Counted from the stretch's first letter, positions 7,968 through 20,563 are shown. The stretch is 49,975 nt of DNA from Actinomycetes bacterium (GCA_021819725.1 JAKAQR010000019.1:1-49975), one strand, 5' to 3'. The notes: a model not told the origin generated them from the sequence alone. Numbers and translations: made by a program.

Positions 7968-8357
7968 ATGGCAGATGTGCAGGCGTTGCTTGACCAGATC
8001 TCTGAGATGACGGTAATCGAGCTCTCTGAGCTTTTGAAGGCCTTTGAGGAGCGCTTCGGTGTCACCGCAGCCGCTCCGGTAGCTGTTGCTGCTGCAGGCG
8101 CTGCCACGGGCGGCGCTGGTGATGCTGCTGCGGCCGCCGAAGAGCAGGATGAGTTCGATGTCATCTTGACGGCGGCTGGGGAGAAGAAGATCCAAGTGAT
8201 TAAAGAAGTGCGCGCGCTCACTAATCTTGGGCTTAAGGAAGCCAAGGATCTTGTCGATGCGGCACCGAAGCCGGTGCTCGAGAAGGCCTCGAAGGAGGAT
8301 GCCGAAAAGGCTAAGGCGCAGCTTGAAGCCGCTGGCGCTACTGTTGAGTTGAAGTAA
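7968..8357 (+). CDS. rplL: Large-subunit ribosomal protein L7/L12 (bL12)
   Basis: 129 aa. Three parts are visible: an N-terminal dimerisation domain with [17 protein letters not shown], an Ala/Gly-rich flexible hinge (about residues 36-52), and a compact C-terminal domain with [19 protein letters not shown] and [17 protein letters not shown], which contacts translational GTPases. ATG preceded by GAAAGGA. Present in several copies per ribosome, so its transcript is usually in excess over the downstream rpoB; the hairpins after the gene fit that need. Confidence 0.97.
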   Translation: MADVQALLDQISEMTVIELSELLKAFEERFGVTAAAPVAVAAAGAATGGAGDAAAAAEEQDEFDVILTAAGEKKIQVIKEVRALTNLGLKEAKDLVDAAPKPVLEKASKEDAEKAKAQLEAAGATVELK

Positions 8358-8374
8358 CGTTCGTACGCGCGTCC

Positions 8375-8416
8375 ATGTGTCGTTTGTGCCCGTCTTTTCG
8401 GGGACAAACGACACAT
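8375..8416 (+). other. Strong hairpin between rplL and rpoB
   Basis: ATGTGTCGTTTGT (8375-8387) is perfectly complementary to ACAAACGACACAT (8404-8416). Inside it, CCCG (8389-8392) pairs with CGGG (8399-8402), leaving a short T-rich loop. No T run follows, so it is not a classic intrinsic terminator. By analogy with the E. coli rplL-rpoB spacer it may be an RNase III-type processing or mRNA-stability element; this is inference. Confidence 0.7.
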
Positions 8417-8475
8417 CGCGTACTTCTTCCATCTATGCTATATGTTGTAGTGTCTTGCCCACCACTGAGCTCTTG

Positions 8476-8518
8476 AAAAACTCATCTGAGCGACCTTGTC
8501 GCTTGCATGAGTTTTTTT
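8476..8518 (+). terminator. Intrinsic terminator/attenuator just before rpoB
   Basis: AAAAACTCAT (8476-8485) pairs with ATGAGTTTTT (8507-8516). An inner GAGCGAC (8488-8494) pairs with GTCGCTT (8498-8504) around a 3-nt loop. The stem runs into seven T (8512-8518), the form of a Rho-independent terminator. rpoB starts 31 bp later, so either read-through is partial (attenuation) or rpoB has another promoter between the hairpins. Confidence 0.7.
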
Positions 8519-8549
8519 GTGTTTTCGGATCTCGTCTAAGGAGTAGTAC

Positions 8550-11500
8550 TTGACCTTGCTTAACCGCTCACCCCAACGTTTCTCGTTTGCGAAACTCCCC
8601 CAGGTACTTCCGTTACCTGATCTTATCGCTATTCAGACAGATTCCTTCCGTTGGTTTCTTGAGGAGGGTCTCGCTGAGGCGTTCCATGATATCTCGCCGA
8701 TCGAGGACTATGGGGGTCAGCTATCGCTCGAGCTCGAGTACGATCCCAACGATCCCGACTTGGCACCCTTCCCGAAGTACTCGGTGGAGGAGTGTAAAGA
8801 GAAGGATATGAACTACGCAGCGCCGATTTTTGTGCGAGCGAAGTTCTCCAACAAGAGCACCTACGAGATCAAGGAACAGATCGTCTTCATGGGCGACTTT
8901 CCTCTGATGACCGATCGGGGTACTTTTGTGATCAACGGCACGGAGCGTGTCATCGTGTCACAGTTGGTGCGCTCACCTGGAGTGCTCTTTCAACCGGGAC
9001 GTGATCAACGCACCATCGTTACAGCCACCATCAACCCCTATCGGGGCGAGTGGTTGGAGTTTGATGTTGAGGCACGGCCTGGCCGTGATATCCAGGCAGG
9101 GGCACGGGTCGCTCGTAAACGACGGCTGAGCCTCTTCACTTTGTTGCGGGCGGTTGGGTTTTCGGATCCTGCTGATCTGCAAAAGCTCGTGCAACACTTT
9201 GATTTCTTGATTCCACAGTGGGAGAAGGAGGATCAGTCCCAGACCGAAGACGAGGCGCTACTTGAGGTCTTCAAACGAGTGCGCCCGGGTGAGCCGCCCA
9301 ATGCGGATGCTGCGCGTATGTACCTCGAGGGGGCGTTCTTTCAGGCACGACGTTACGATCTCACGCGTGTGGGACGTTACAAGATCGACAAGCGACTCAA
9401 ACCGGAGATCGCTCGTCTTGAGGATATCCTTGGTCATCCTCTCGACACAGAACATGAGACTCCAGGAGTGCTCTCGCGAGCGGAAGTGGTCGCGACGGCT
9501 TCGTACATGTTGCACCTAGCCAGTGGTGAACTGGGGTATCGCTACGACGACCAGGATCACTTCTCGAATCGGCGGGTCCGTAGCGTCGGTGAGCTGATTC
9601 AAAATCAGCTCAAGATCGGCCTTTCACGTCTTGAGCGTCTTGTCCGCGAGCGGATGACCACCCAGGATGTGGAGGCGATCACGCCACAGAGCTTGATCAA
9701 TATTCGTCCAGTCGTAGCTGCGGTGAAGGAGTTCTTCTCCACCAGCCAGCTGTCTCAGTTCATGGACCAGAACAATCCGCTCTCAGGACTGGCGCATAAA
9801 CGACGTCTCTCTGCGCTCGGACCTGGCGGTCTCTCGCGGGAGCGTGCTGGCTTTGAGGTGCGCGACGTGCACTCGTCCCACTACGGTCGCATGTGCCCGA
9901 TCGAGACACCAGAGGGGCCGAACATCGGTCTGATCGGTGCTTTGGCGAGTTATGCACGGTTGAATCGCTTCGGTTTTATCGAGACTCCGTACCGCAAGGT
10001 GGTCGAGGGTCGTGTGACCGATGACATCGTCTACCTCACTGCTGATGAGGAGGAGGAGTTCATCATCGCTCAGGCGAACGCTCGTCTCGATGCTGATGGA
10101 CGATTCATCGAGCCCAAGGTGCTGGTCCGTCGTGGACCGCAAGGTGCGGTTGTGAAGGTCGGCGTCAATGAGGTCTCCTACGGTTCGACCTCCGAGGTAG
10201 AGTTGGCGACGCCGGACGAGGTGCATCTCATGGATGTCTCCACCTCGCAGGTGGTCTCAGTCTCCACGTCCCTGATTCCCTTTGTCGAGCACGATGACGC
10301 CAATCGCGCACTCATGGGTGCCAACATGCAAAAGCAAGCGGTTCCGCTGATGATCCCGGAGGCACCCTTCGTGGGTACCGGGGTCGAGGCTCGTGCGGGG
10401 CTCGATGCGGGCGATGTGTTGGTCGCGAAAGGCGCTGGTGTAGTGACTGAGGTGACGGGCGATTCGATCGTCGTCGACTACGACAAGGGTCAGACCGACG
10501 GCAATGGGGTCCCCCTCGGAACCAAACGGTATCGCTTGGTGAAGTTTGAGCGCTCCAACCAAAACACCTGTTGGAACCAGCGCCCGCTTGTGGACCAGGG
10601 AGACCGTGTGCAAGCCGGGGATCTTTTGGCTGACGGTCCTGCGACACAGAATGGTGAGCTTGGACTGGGCAAGAATCTCCTCGTTGGCTTTATGCCGTGG
10701 GAAGGTTACAACTTTGAGGACGCCATTATCATCTCTGAACGGCTGGTAAAGGACGACGTCTTGAGCTCGATTCATATCGAGGAGTTCGAGACGGATGCGC
10801 GCGACACGAAGCTCGGTGCCGAGGAGATTACTCGGGATATTCCGAACCTTTCGGAGGAGGCGCTGGCTGATCTCGACGAACGAGGAATCATCCGCGTCGG
10901 CGCTGAGGTAGGGCCTGGGGATATTTTGGTGGGCAAGGTCACCCCAAAGGGTGAGACGGAGCTCACTCCCGAGGAACGCCTGTTGCGGGCGATCTTTGGT
11001 GAGAAGTCACGCGAGGTGCGCGACACCTCTCTCAGGGTACCGCACGGTGAGTATGGGAAGGTTATCGATATCAAGGTCTTCAGCCGTGATGACTCTACGG
11101 AGTTGCCTCCTGGTGTTAACCAGCTGGTCCGGGTCTATGTGGCCCAGCATCGCAAGATCTCTGAAGGCGATAAGTTGGCGGGGCGACACGGCAACAAGGG
11201 TGTAATCTCGAAGATTCTTCCACTTGAGGATATGCCTCGAATGGCTGACGGGACGCCGTTGGATATCATTTTGAATCCGCTAGGTGTGCCGTCGCGCATG
11301 AACGTCGGTCAGGTCCTCGAGGGGCATCTTGGGTTCGCGGCAAAGTGGGGTTGGACTCCAGTCGAAGCACCAGAGCAGCTGGCCTCGCTGAGTCACAAGA
11401 CTCGACCACGTGCCATACCAAACACGTGGGTCGCAAGCCCGTCTTTTGACGGTGCACACTGGGACGAGACGGAAGAGGCGGGCGGGTTACCGACGATCAA

Positions 11501-12101
11501 AGAGTTGCTCACGAACCTCAACCCACAGTCCTTCGATGGCAACCGACTCGTCGGTGAAGATGGCAAGGCGCAGCTCTTCAATGGACGTACCGGAGAACCC
11601 TATGACAGCCCAGTCATGGTCGGCTACGTGTATATGATCAAGCTTGCCCATATGGTGGATGACAAGATCCACGCCCGGTCGACGGGACCCTACTCGATGA
11701 TCACTCAACAGCCACTCGGCGGTAAGGCACAATTCGGTGGTCAGCGCTTCGGTGAGATGGAGGTATGGGCACTTGAGGCCTATGGCGCCGCCTACGCGCT
11801 CCAGGAGCTGTTGACCATTAAGTCTGATGACGTGGTCGGACGTGTGAAGGTCTATGAGTCCATCGTCAAGGGTGAGAATATCCCTGAGCCGGGCATCCCG
11901 GAGAGCTTCAAGGTGCTGATCAAGGAGATGCAGTCGCTCTGCTTAAATGTGGATGTCTTGTCGCCCACAGGAGAGCGTGTGCAACTGCGTGAACTCGATG
12001 AAGATGCATACTCTGCCTCTGAGGATCTTGGAATCAATCTCAGTCGGCCAGAACGCAATGTGGATTATGAAGATGATGGACGTCAGGAGAGAGGGATTTA
12101 A
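8550..12101 (+). CDS. rpoB: DNA-directed RNA polymerase subunit beta
   Basis: 1183 aa, start TTG 8550 with AAGGAG at 8537-8542. It forms one jaw of the polymerase active cleft. The rifampicin pocket is intact: D406, H416 and S421 (E. coli D516, H526, S531) are all the sensitive residues. Other signatures are [23 protein letters not shown] and [14 protein letters not shown] with the catalytic-cleft lysines. Length matches actinobacterial beta. The stop codon abuts the rpoC start with no gap, so the two subunits are made in coupled fashion. Confidence 0.99.
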   Translation: MTLLNRSPQRFSFAKLPQVLPLPDLIAIQTDSFRWFLEEGLAEAFHDISPIEDYGGQLSLELEYDPNDPDLAPFPKYSVEECKEKDMNYAAPIFVRAKFSNKSTYEIKEQIVFMGDFPLMTDRGTFVINGTERVIVSQLVRSPGVLFQPGRDQRTIVTATINPYRGEWLEFDVEARPGRDIQAGARVARKRRLSLFTLLRAVGFSDPADLQKLVQHFDFLIPQWEKEDQSQTEDEALLEVFKRVRPGEPPNADAARMYLEGAFFQARRYDLTRVGRYKIDKRLKPEIARLEDILGHPLDTEHETPGVLSRAEVVATASYMLHLASGELGYRYDDQDHFSNRRVRSVGELIQNQLKIGLSRLERLVRERMTTQDVEAITPQSLINIRPVVAAVKEFFSTSQLSQFMDQNNPLSGLAHKRRLSALGPGGLSRERAGFEVRDVHSSHYGRMCPIETPEGPNIGLIGALASYARLNRFGFIETPYRKVVEGRVTDDIVYLTADEEEEFIIAQANARLDADGRFIEPKVLVRRGPQGAVVKVGVNEVSYGSTSEVELATPDEVHLMDVSTSQVVSVSTSLIPFVEHDDANRALMGANMQKQAVPLMIPEAPFVGTGVEARAGLDAGDVLVAKGAGVVTEVTGDSIVVDYDKGQTDGNGVPLGTKRYRLVKFERSNQNTCWNQRPLVDQGDRVQAGDLLADGPATQNGELGLGKNLLVGFMPWEGYNFEDAIIISERLVKDDVLSSIHIEEFETDARDTKLGAEEITRDIPNLSEEALADLDERGIIRVGAEVGPGDILVGKVTPKGETELTPEERLLRAIFGEKSREVRDTSLRVPHGEYGKVIDIKVFSRDDSTELPPGVNQLVRVYVAQHRKISEGDKLAGRHGNKGVISKILPLEDMPRMADGTPLDIILNPLGVPSRMNVGQVLEGHLGFAAKWGWTPVEAPEQLASLSHKTRPRAIPNTWVASPSFDGAHWDETEEAGGLPTIKELLTNLNPQSFDGNRLVGEDGKAQLFNGRTGEPYDSPVMVGYVYMIKLAHMVDDKIHARSTGPYSMITQQPLGGKAQFGGQRFGEMEVWALEAYGAAYALQELLTIKSDDVVGRVKVYESIVKGENIPEPGIPESFKVLIKEMQSLCLNVDVLSPTGERVQLRELDEDAYSASEDLGINLSRPERNVDYEDDGRQERGI

Positions 12102-15100
12102 ATGCTTGATTTGAGCCGATTCGATCAGATAAGAATAGGACTGGCGACCTCTGACGATATCAAGAACTGGTCACGTGGCGAGGTCAAGAAGCCAGAGACG
12201 ATTAACTATCGCACCCTGCGTCCGGAGCGCGACGGTCTATTCTGCGAGCGTATCTTTGGTCCAACGAAGGATTGGGAATGCGCCTGTGGAAAGTACAAGC
12301 GGGTGCGATTTAAGGGGATCGTCTGTGAGCGTTGTGGCGTGGAGGTCACACGAGCCAAGGTGCGTCGCGAGCGGATGGGTCATATCGAACTTGCGGCCCC
12401 GGTGGTGCATATCTGGTATCTTCGTGGCACGCGATCCTGGCTCGCCTATCTCCTCATGGGTACGACACCGAAGGAAGAGCTCAAAGCGAAGCAGTTGGAG
12501 AAGGTGATCTACTTTGCCGCCAATCTTGTGACTGCAGTCGATGAAGATCGCCGCCATCAGGATCTTCCTAATCTTGAGACGGAGATGCTCGAGGAGATCA
12601 AGAGTCTTGAGGACGGTCGCGATATCGAGATCGAGCATCGATTCCAGGATCTCGAGGAGCAGCTTGCAGCCATGGAGGCCGAGGGCGCCAAGGATAGTGA
12701 TGTCCGAGCACGCCAGCGTCAGCTGGAGAAGGAGATTCAGGCGGTTCGCGAGCGGGCGAATCAGTCGATCGAACTCGTTCGGCGTGCGTTCGACGAGTTT
12801 CGGGAGCTCTATCCACGTATGATCATCGAGGATGAGATTCTTTGGAGGGAGTTGCGCGCTCGCTACTCGGAGTACTTCGATGGCGGTATGGGTGCCGAGG
12901 CGATCGCTGACTTGATCAACCGCATCGACTTCGACTCTGAGCAGATCAAGCTTCGTGAGATGATCGAACCAACGGATGCACGTCGTCCGCTTTCCGCTCA
13001 GCGGCGCCAAAAGGCTATTCGTCGTCTGAAGATCGTCTCCGCTTTTAATCGTCGTGATGAGGATGGCCGCAGGATCAACGATCCGATGGCGATGATTCTC
13101 TCCGTGGTGCCGGTGATTCCGCCTGATCTGCGTCCAATGGTGCAGCTCGATGGTGGGCGTTTTGCCACCTCGGACCTGAATGATCTCTATCGTCGGGTGA
13201 TCAACCGGAACAATCGACTCAAGCGCCTGCTCGACCTTGGCGCGCCGGAGATCATCGTCAACAATGAGAAGCGTATGTTGCAGGAGGCGGTCGACGCACT
13301 CTTCGACAACGGACGGCGCGGCCGCCCGGTTGTCGGGCCTGGTAACCGGCCGCTGAAGAGCCTCTCCGATATGTTGAAGGGCAAGCAAGGACGTTTTCGA
13401 CAGAATCTTCTTGGGAAGCGGGTCGATTACTCGGGTCGCTCGGTCATTGTCGGTGGTCCGACGCTGAAACTCCATCAGTGCGGGCTTCCGAAGTTGATGG
13501 CACTCGAACTCTTCAAGCCATTCGTCATGCGAAGGCTGGTAGAGATGGAGTTTGCACAAAATATCAAATCCGCCAAGCGCATGGTAGAACGTCGGCGCCC
13601 CCAGGTGTGGGAGGTTCTCGATGGTGTGATTCGGGAGCATCCGGTCCTTTTGAACCGTGCACCGACACTTCACCGACTGGGTATCCAGGCTTTCGAGCCG
13701 GTGCTGGTGGAAGGCAAAGCCATTCAGATCCATCCACTGGTGACGACCGCTTTCAATGCCGACTTCGACGGTGATCAGATGGCGGTTCACCTGCCGCTGT
13801 CGCCAGAGGCGCAGGCGGAGGCGAGGGTGCTGATGCTCTCAGCGAGCAACATCATCTCACCGGCCACAGGTCGCCCGATCACCGTGCCAAGCTTGGACAT
13901 GGTCTTTGGGTTGTTCTATCTCACCATTATCCGTGAGGATGAGATCGGTGCCGGTAAGGTCTTTCGACATAACTATGAGGTACGTCGAGCACTCGATGCC
14001 AACGAGCTGGGGCTGCATGCCCCGATTCGTCTACGCCAGCTCGGGGTCGATGGTGAGGTCACGGAGCTGAGGACCACCGCGGGTCGGGTGATCTTTAACG
14101 AGGCGCTCCCGGAGGATTTTCGCTATGTCAATGAGATTATTGGCAAGAAGAATCTCCCGATCAGTGCCATCGTCGAAGAGGTCGCCAATCGCTATTCTCG
14201 CATTACGGTGCAGGTGACGCTGGATGCCATCAAGGATCTCGGTTTCCGGTACGCGACGCAGTCCGGTTTGACGATCTCTATCGATGACGTCAAGACCCCC
14301 GTGGCGAAGGCGGAGATTCTCAACCGCTACGAACGCGAGGCCGAGAAGGCAGAGGCGCAGTTCAAGCGTGGCATCATCACTGACGATGAGCGCAAGCAGA
14401 AGGAGATTGAGATCTGGACCTCGGCGACGGCGGAGATCGGCCGTGCGATCGATGAGATGCTCGCTGCTGACATCATGAACCCGCTGGGAATGATGATCGA
14501 ATCGGGGGCTCGTGGTAACCCACAGCAGATTCGGCAGATCTCGGGGATCAAGGGGTTGGTGGCGAATCCACGGGGTGAGATGATTCCCCGGCCGATTAAG
14601 TCCTCCTTCCGTGAAGGGCTGCAGGTCCTCGAGTACTTCCTCTCCACCCATGGTGCTCGTAAGGGGCTTGCTGATACCGCCCTACGGACCGCGGACTCGG
14701 GCTACCTGACTCGACGTTTGGTGGACGTCGCTCAGGAGATGATTGTTCGGGAGATCGATTGTGAGACGACTCGCGGGATCTGGTTGGAGGATATCCGACC
14801 TGACGAGGCGGGTAAGCGTTTTTACGTTGAGACGCGTGCCTTCGGTCGTGTACTTGCCGACTCGGTGCATCTTAATGACGGAAGTGAGATAGGGCGCGGA
14901 ACTCTGCTCACCGACGCCTTGGTCGCCGCGATCACCGAGGATCCTGAGGTGCAACAGATTCGGGTGCGATCGGCCTTGACGTGCGAGACCTCTCATGGGG
15001 TCTGCGCGATGTGCTATGGCAAGTCGCTCGGTGGAGTTGGCCTGATCGAATTGGGTGAGGCCGTCGGAGTGGTTGCCGCACAATCGATCGGAGAGCCGGG

Positions 15101-15947
15101 GACACAGTTGACGATGCGTACCTTCCACCAAGGAGGTATTGCAGGTTCGGACATCACCCATGGACTCCCGCGCGTCGTTGAGCTCTTTGAGGCTCGTACT
15201 CCTCGAGGTGCGGCTATCCTCGCCCATGGTGCGGGGATTGTTCATCTGGTAGATGAGGAGAACGGTCAGCGCGTCACGGTGGTCCATGATGATGGCACCG
15301 AAGAGACCTATCTGCTGCCGACACGAGTGCACCTTAACGTGCAGGAAGGCCAAGAGGTAGCAGCCGGTGATCCGCTCGTCGAAGGTCCCAAGGATCCAAA
15401 GCAGGTTCTTGAGATCAAGGGTATCCGGGAGACTCAACAGTATCTGGTTGAAGAGGTACAGAAGGTCTATCGGGATCAAGGCGTGCCGATTCACGATAAG
15501 CACATCGAACTGATCGTCCGGCAGATGCTCCGACGGGTACTGGTTGCCGAACCGGGTGACTCGCAGTTTCTCCCAGGAGAACGCGTAGAGTCGCAGCAGT
15601 ATGCTGAGGTCAATCGGGCACTGTTTGCCGAAGGGGCACGGCCAGCCGAAGGTCGACCTGAACTGATGGGGATCACCAAAGCATCGCTCGCGACGGAATC
15701 GTGGCTGAGTGCCGCCTCCTTCCAGGAGACGACTCGAGTGCTGACAGAGGCTGCCATCGAGGGTAAGTCGGATCCGTTGCTTGGACTGAAGGAGAATATT
15801 ATTCTCGGGAAACTGATTCCGGCTGGCTCGGGTGTTCGAGATTATCGGTCGGTTGAGGTCAAGGCACCATTCCATCGCAAGCTGTCATTTTGGAGCTCGG
15901 AGGAGGAGAACGAGTCTGGTCCTGAGGATCTCATTGAAGAGGGCTAG
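12102..15947 (+). CDS. rpoC: DNA-directed RNA polymerase subunit beta'
   Basis: 1281 aa, catalytic subunit. Zinc site 1 is C60, C62, C75, C78. The magnesium loop [12 protein letters not shown] gives catalytic D554, D556, D558. Zinc site 2 is C887, C961, C968, C971. Trigger-loop region [21 protein letters not shown] is present. A coiled insertion of about 100 residues rich in Glu/Arg follows zinc site 1 (roughly residues 145-240), as in other Actinobacteria. ATG follows the rpoB stop directly. A C-terminal acidic tail ends the protein. The 101 bp after it lead to rpsL. Confidence 0.99.
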   Translation: MLDLSRFDQIRIGLATSDDIKNWSRGEVKKPETINYRTLRPERDGLFCERIFGPTKDWECACGKYKRVRFKGIVCERCGVEVTRAKVRRERMGHIELAAPVVHIWYLRGTRSWLAYLLMGTTPKEELKAKQLEKVIYFAANLVTAVDEDRRHQDLPNLETEMLEEIKSLEDGRDIEIEHRFQDLEEQLAAMEAEGAKDSDVRARQRQLEKEIQAVRERANQSIELVRRAFDEFRELYPRMIIEDEILWRELRARYSEYFDGGMGAEAIADLINRIDFDSEQIKLREMIEPTDARRPLSAQRRQKAIRRLKIVSAFNRRDEDGRRINDPMAMILSVVPVIPPDLRPMVQLDGGRFATSDLNDLYRRVINRNNRLKRLLDLGAPEIIVNNEKRMLQEAVDALFDNGRRGRPVVGPGNRPLKSLSDMLKGKQGRFRQNLLGKRVDYSGRSVIVGGPTLKLHQCGLPKLMALELFKPFVMRRLVEMEFAQNIKSAKRMVERRRPQVWEVLDGVIREHPVLLNRAPTLHRLGIQAFEPVLVEGKAIQIHPLVTTAFNADFDGDQMAVHLPLSPEAQAEARVLMLSASNIISPATGRPITVPSLDMVFGLFYLTIIREDEIGAGKVFRHNYEVRRALDANELGLHAPIRLRQLGVDGEVTELRTTAGRVIFNEALPEDFRYVNEIIGKKNLPISAIVEEVANRYSRITVQVTLDAIKDLGFRYATQSGLTISIDDVKTPVAKAEILNRYEREAEKAEAQFKRGIITDDERKQKEIEIWTSATAEIGRAIDEMLAADIMNPLGMMIESGARGNPQQIRQISGIKGLVANPRGEMIPRPIKSSFREGLQVLEYFLSTHGARKGLADTALRTADSGYLTRRLVDVAQEMIVREIDCETTRGIWLEDIRPDEAGKRFYVETRAFGRVLADSVHLNDGSEIGRGTLLTDALVAAITEDPEVQQIRVRSALTCETSHGVCAMCYGKSLGGVGLIELGEAVGVVAAQSIGEPGTQLTMRTFHQGGIAGSDITHGLPRVVELFEARTPRGAAILAHGAGIVHLVDEENGQRVTVVHDDGTEETYLLPTRVHLNVQEGQEVAAGDPLVEGPKDPKQVLEIKGIRETQQYLVEEVQKVYRDQGVPIHDKHIELIVRQMLRRVLVAEPGDSQFLPGERVESQQYAEVNRALFAEGARPAEGRPELMGITKASLATESWLSAASFQETTRVLTEAAIEGKSDPLLGLKENIILGKLIPAGSGVRDYRSVEVKAPFHRKLSFWSSEEENESGPEDLIEEG

Positions 15948-16048
15948 ATCCTTGCGTGTGTGCGTTAGACTGTCCGATTGGGCCAAGAGCGGCTCTGGGC
16001 TGCTCTGCGTGATGGCTATACCAGAATGTATTTGACGAGAGGAACGTC

Positions 16049-16420
16049 TTGCCTACGATTTCACAGTTAGTTAGAAAGGGTCGCGAGTCCAAGCGGACGA
16101 AGACCAAAACGCCGGCACTGAAGGGTTCCCCGCAGCGTCGTGGGGTCTGTACCCGCGTCTATACGGCCACTCCGAAGAAGCCGAACTCGGCATTGCGTAA
16201 GGTTGCGAGAGTGCGCCTGACCTCCGGAGTCGAGGTCACGGCGTATATACCTGGGATTGGTCACAATCTTCAGGAGCACTCTATCGTGCTCGTGCGAGGT
16301 GGCCGAGTCAAGGACCTCCCCGGAGTCCGTTACAAGATCGTTCGCGGCTCGTTGGACTCAGCTGGTGTGAAGAATCGTAAGCAAGCCCGTAGCCGATACG
16401 GTGCGAAGAGGGAGAAGTAG
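16049..16420 (+). CDS. rpsL: Small-subunit ribosomal protein S12 (uS12)
   Basis: 123 aa from TTG 16049 with GAGAGGAA just upstream. S12 lines the decoding centre. The loop [17 protein letters not shown] carries K43, and [14 protein letters not shown] carries K88 next to P91; both lysines are the streptomycin-sensitive type, so no resistance mutation is visible. First gene of the str operon, followed closely by rpsG. Confidence 0.98.
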   Translation: MPTISQLVRKGRESKRTKTKTPALKGSPQRRGVCTRVYTATPKKPNSALRKVARVRLTSGVEVTAYIPGIGHNLQEHSIVLVRGGRVKDLPGVRYKIVRGSLDSAGVKNRKQARSRYGAKREK

Positions 16421-16424
16421 AGCT

Positions 16425-16895
16425 ATGCCCAGAAAGGGCCCAATCCAACCGCGATATATCGCCTCAGACCCGGTCTACCATTCAGTGCTTGTCGCTCAAT
16501 TCGTGAACAAAGTGTTGGTGAGCGGCAAGAAGTCAGTTGCAGAGCATATTGTCTATCGTGCACTTGACACCATCGCAGAGAAGGTTGGCAGTGATCCAGT
16601 AGCGGTGCTCAAGCGTGCGGTCGATAATACGCGGCCCGATACCGAGGTACGTTCTCGGCGAGTGGGCGGTACCACCTATCAGGTCCCAGTGCTGGTCAAG
16701 CCAAGGCGAGCAAATTCGGTAGCGATCCGTTGGATCGTCACCAATGCCAAGGGTCGCCGCGAAAAGACGATGGTTGAGCGTTTGGCAAATGAGGTACTTG
16801 ATGCCTCGAATGGTGTCGGTGCATCGGTGAAACGTCGCGATGATACCCATAAGATGGCGGAGTCCAACCGCGCCTTCATGCACTACCGCTGGTAG
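16425..16895 (+). CDS. rpsG: Small-subunit ribosomal protein S7 (uS7)
   Basis: 156 aa from ATG 16425, four bases after the rpsL stop; the GGGAGAAG just before serves as ribosome site. Starts [10 protein letters not shown] and ends FMHYRW, both diagnostic for bacterial S7, with [14 protein letters not shown] in between. S7 nucleates assembly of the 30S head and contacts E-site tRNA. In E. coli it represses str mRNA; the long gap after it could hold control elements. Confidence 0.98.
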   Translation: MPRKGPIQPRYIASDPVYHSVLVAQFVNKVLVSGKKSVAEHIVYRALDTIAEKVGSDPVAVLKRAVDNTRPDTEVRSRRVGGTTYQVPVLVKPRRANSVAIRWIVTNAKGRREKTMVERLANEVLDASNGVGASVKRRDDTHKMAESNRAFMHYRW

Positions 16896-17208
16896 GCACG
16901 GCGTAAGCTCCGCGGTCCACGGGTTCTGTTGGCTTGTTGCGGTGCCTTTTGTAGGTGTCGGCGATGGGCGAGTGGGGTCGGTCTCGTTTGGCTGCGACAA
17001 TGGTCGCTGCCTTTAAAGGGGAGTTCGCTTGGCGGTAGGAGGAAGTGGTCTCCTAGCGGCACAAAGGCCGTGTCGGCCGTGAGCTGAGGAGACTGGTCTC
17101 CATGGACGTGCGGGGGGATGAGCAGACGTGGTTTGGATGAGAGTAAGAAGGTATGAGCAGGGGGCCCAAGGAGTGTTAGTGGCTAGCCACGCAGAGGAGA
17201 AGGAGTAA
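16896..17208 (+). other. 313-bp non-coding spacer between rpsG and fusA with several small dyads
   Basis: No convincing gene. Seen: GGCCG (17066-17070) with CGGCC (17074-17078); GGAGAC (17088-17093) with GTCTCC (17096-17101); and a perfect 12-bp palindrome GTGGCTAGCCAC (17179-17190) 18 bp before the fusA start. Two similar GTGGTCTCC/CTGGTCTCC tracts occur. The spacer is long for the str operon and may hold an extra promoter or a translational control region. None of this is proven. Confidence 0.5.
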
Positions 17209-19296
17209 ATGGTCACGAAGCGCGAGATTCCTCTCGACCGTATCCGCAATATCGGAATTATGGCGCATATCGATGCGGGTAAGACGACGACGACGGAGCG
17301 GATTCTCTACTACACCGGCAAGAATTATAAGATCGGCGAAGTGCACGAAGGTGCGGCCACGATGGACTGGATGCCCCAAGAACAGGAGCGCGGCATCACC
17401 ATTACCTCTGCGGCCACGACGGCGTTCTGGAAGGATCACCGCATCAACATCATCGATACCCCGGGCCACGTTGACTTCACTGTTGAAGTGGAGCGCTCAC
17501 TTCGGGTGCTTGACGGCGCAGTTGCGGTCTTCGATGCAGTCGCCGGTGTGGAGCCTCAGACAGAGACAGTCTGGCGCCAAGGCAACAAGTATCTTGTTCC
17601 GCGCATCTGCTTTGTCAACAAGATGGACCGGGTTGGCGCAAATTTCGAGCGTTGTGTCGAGATGATTAAAGATCGTTTGGACGCGAACCCTCTCGTTATC
17701 CAACTGCCCATTGGATCGGAGAGCGATTTTCTCGGAGTGATCGACCTTCTCCGCATGGAGGCGATCATTTGGGATGAAGGGATGGGAGATAAGTTTCATA
17801 CCGAAGTGATTCCCGCTCATCTCCAGAGTGCCGCAGAGGATGCTCATCGAGAGTTGATCGACGTGCTCAGTAACTTCGATGATGATCTGATGGAGCTTTA
17901 CATCGGTGATCAGGAGATCTCCGCTGAGTTTCTTCAGGGTGCGATCCGTAAGGCGACGATCGCGAACTCGTTGGTGCCGGTGTTGTGTGGTTCGGCCTTC
18001 AAAAACAAGGGAGTGCAGCCACTGCTGGATGCGGTTGTCGACTATCTGCCATCGCCGGTGGATATCAAACCAGCTGTCGGCACCTCGCTCTCGGGAGCGG
18101 AGACGATCGAGCGTGAGCCGACGGACGAAGCCCCGTTCTCTGCGCTGGCTTTCAAGATCATGACCGACCCTTTCGTTGGGAAGTTGACCTACTTTCGGGT
18201 CTACTCCGGCACGCTTGACAAGGGCGCCACCGTGCTGAATTCGACCAAGGATAAAAAGGAGCGCTTGGGGCGGATCCTTTTAATGCATGCTAACCATCGC
18301 GAGGATATTGATTCTGTCGCTGCTGGTGATATTGTGGCGGCAGTCGGCTTCAAGAATACTACGACTGGCGATACCCTGTGCGACCCGTCCAAGCCGATTA
18401 TCCTTGAGAGTCTTGACTTCCCAGACCCAGTGATCCACGTCGCCGTTGAACCAAAGACGAAGGCAGATCAGGAGAAGATGGGTCGAGCGTTGTTTGCGCT
18501 CTCTGAGGAGGATCCGACGTTTCGCGTCCGCTCAGATCAGGAGACCGGTCAAACGGTGATCTCGGGCATGGGCGAGCTCCACCTCGAGGTGTTGGTCGAC
18601 CGTATGTTGCGGGAGTTCAGGGTCGATGCGAATGTGGGCAAGCCGCAGGTGGCGTACCGCGAGACCATTCGCAAGCCGGTTGAGCGCATCGAGGAGCGCT
18701 ACATACGCCAGACGGGTGGCCGTGGGCAGTATGGACACGTGGTGATCAATGTCGAGCCACTGGGTGTCGGTAGCGGTTATGAGTTTGTTGATAAGATCAC
18801 GGGTGGTGTCATTCCCAAGGAGTACATCCCTGCGGTCGATGCTGGTATCCAAGATGCGCTTGCGTCGGGTATCTTGGCCGGTTATCCGGTCGAGGACCTG
18901 CGTGTCACTTTGGTGTTTGGCTCCTATCACGACGTTGACTCTTCAGAGATGGCGTTTCGTATAGCAGGTTCTATGGCGGTGAAGAAAGCGGTTCGAGCGG
19001 CAGATCCTGTCCTCCTTGAGCCGATCATGGCGGTAGAGGTGGTGACCCCAGACGATTACATGGGGGACGTCATCGGAGATCTCTCGTCCCGGCGTGGTCG
19101 GGTCGAGGGCATGGATCAGATCGGGAATAACCAAGTTATTCGCGCGCTGGTCCCATTGTCGGAGATGTTTGGTTATGCCACCGACGTGCGTTCTCGGACG
19201 CAGGGTCGGGCGACGTATACCATGCAGTTCCATGCGTATCAAGAAGTACCGGATTCCATAGCGGCGGAGATCGTTCGCAAGGTCCGGGGCGAGTAG
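17209..19296 (+). CDS. fusA: Translation elongation factor G
   Basis: 695-aa GTPase that drives tRNA-mRNA translocation and, with RRF, ribosome recycling. G1 loop [12 protein letters not shown] (residues 19-30), switch [13 protein letters not shown], and G4 NKMD are intact. Domain II and the later domains IV-V ([28 protein letters not shown]) are present at normal length. Start ATG 17209 with AAGGAG at 17199-17204. It is separated from rpsG by a 313-bp spacer and from tuf by 70 bp. Confidence 0.99.
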   Translation: MVTKREIPLDRIRNIGIMAHIDAGKTTTTERILYYTGKNYKIGEVHEGAATMDWMPQEQERGITITSAATTAFWKDHRINIIDTPGHVDFTVEVERSLRVLDGAVAVFDAVAGVEPQTETVWRQGNKYLVPRICFVNKMDRVGANFERCVEMIKDRLDANPLVIQLPIGSESDFLGVIDLLRMEAIIWDEGMGDKFHTEVIPAHLQSAAEDAHRELIDVLSNFDDDLMELYIGDQEISAEFLQGAIRKATIANSLVPVLCGSAFKNKGVQPLLDAVVDYLPSPVDIKPAVGTSLSGAETIEREPTDEAPFSALAFKIMTDPFVGKLTYFRVYSGTLDKGATVLNSTKDKKERLGRILLMHANHREDIDSVAAGDIVAAVGFKNTTTGDTLCDPSKPIILESLDFPDPVIHVAVEPKTKADQEKMGRALFALSEEDPTFRVRSDQETGQTVISGMGELHLEVLVDRMLREFRVDANVGKPQVAYRETIRKPVERIEERYIRQTGGRGQYGHVVINVEPLGVGSGYEFVDKITGGVIPKEYIPAVDAGIQDALASGILAGYPVEDLRVTLVFGSYHDVDSSEMAFRIAGSMAVKKAVRAADPVLLEPIMAVEVVTPDDYMGDVIGDLSSRRGRVEGMDQIGNNQVIRALVPLSEMFGYATDVRSRTQGRATYTMQFHAYQEVPDSIAAEIVRKVRGE

Positions 19297-19366
19297 ACTA
19301 CGTAGTTCTGTAATGGGTCAAGGTTGCGCCATGTGGGCGCAGTGAGTAGCAACGGAGCAGGAAAAG

Positions 19367-20554
19367 ATGGCAAAGCAGAAGTTCGAGCGAAGTAAGCCTC
19401 ACTTGAACATCGGAACCATGGGACATATTGACCATGGTAAGACGACGTTGACGGCAGCGATTACAAAGGTATTGTCCGAGCGTAATCCCAATGTAAAGTT
19501 CAAGCCTTTCGATCAGATCGATAAGGCACCAGAGGAGAAGGCCCGTGGCATAACGATCGCAATCTCGCACGTTGAGTACGAGACGGACAAGCGACACTAT
19601 GCCCATGTTGACATGCCAGGGCATGCGGACTACATCAAGAATATGATCACCGGTGCGGCCCAGGTCGACGGCGCTATTCTGGTTGTGGCTGCAACTGATG
19701 GCCCGATGCCCCAGACGCGTGAGCATGTGTTGCTCGCTCGTCAGGTTGGCGTCCCCTATATCGTTGTGGCGCTCAACAAGGCCGACATGGTCGACGACGA
19801 GGAGCTCTTGGACCTCGTTGAACTCGAGGTCCGTGAACTGCTCAACGAATATGAGTTCCCCGGTGACGATACGCCGATTATTCGTGTCTCGGCGTTGAAG
19901 GCGCTTGAAGGCGACAAAGAGTATCAGGACAAGATCATCGAGCTGATGGACGCGGTCGATGAGTACATCCCCGTGCCTGAGCGCCCGCTTGATCGCCCCT
20001 TCCTGATGCCGATCGAGGATGTGTTGACCATTCCCGGTCGTGGAACTGTGGTAACGGGTAAGGTCGAGGCTGGCAAAGTCAAGGTCTCTGAGGAGGTCGA
20101 GATTGTTGGTCTTCGCCCCACACAGAAGACGGTCGTGACTGGCGTCGAGATGTTCAACAAAGAGCTTGGAGAGGGTATGGCCGGCGACAACGTCGGTGTC
20201 CTGCTCCGTGGTGTCAAGCGAACCGATGTCGAGCGCGGTCAGGTGGTCTGCAAGCCAGGAAGCATCACGCCTCACACTGAGTTCGAGGCGAACGTCTACG
20301 TTCTGTCCAAAGACGAGGGAGGACGGCACAAGCCGTTCTTCAATCACTATCGCCCGCAGTTCTACTTCAGGACGACCGACGTTACGGGAAGTATCATGCT
20401 GCCCGAGGGTACCGAGATGGCGATGCCAGGTGATAATCTCACCATCAAAGTGGAACTCGGTAAGCCTATTGCGATGGATGAGGGCCTTCGATTTGCTATC
20501 CGCGAGGGTGGCCGAACCGTTGGCGCTGGTCGCGTCGTGAAGATTATTAAGTAG
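19367..20554 (+). CDS. tuf: Translation elongation factor Tu
   Basis: 395-aa GTPase that delivers aminoacyl-tRNA to the ribosome. G1 is GHIDHGKT (residues 19-26), G3 is DMPGHADY (the more common residue before PGH is Cys or Ala), G4 is NKAD. Domain II shows [16 protein letters not shown] and domain III ends [12 protein letters not shown]. Only one tuf copy is in this window. ATG preceded by GGAGCAGGAAA. A perfect 30-bp palindrome follows 9 bp after the stop. Confidence 0.99.
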   Translation: MAKQKFERSKPHLNIGTMGHIDHGKTTLTAAITKVLSERNPNVKFKPFDQIDKAPEEKARGITIAISHVEYETDKRHYAHVDMPGHADYIKNMITGAAQVDGAILVVAATDGPMPQTREHVLLARQVGVPYIVVALNKADMVDDEELLDLVELEVRELLNEYEFPGDDTPIIRVSALKALEGDKEYQDKIIELMDAVDEYIPVPERPLDRPFLMPIEDVLTIPGRGTVVTGKVEAGKVKVSEEVEIVGLRPTQKTVVTGVEMFNKELGEGMAGDNVGVLLRGVKRTDVERGQVVCKPGSITPHTEFEANVYVLSKDEGGRHKPFFNHYRPQFYFRTTDVTGSIMLPEGTEMAMPGDNLTIKVELGKPIAMDEGLRFAIREGGRTVGAGRVVKIIK

Positions 20555-20563
20555 TTCACTGGT

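Noticed and set aside
9740..9810. Rifampicin-resistance substitution in rpoB
   Set aside because: D406, H416 and S421 are all the sensitive residues; likewise K43 and K88 in rpsL.
12237..13790. 517-codon minus-strand frame inside rpoC (also 14682-15875)
   Set aside because: Antisense shadows of a conserved gene, without motifs or ribosome sites.
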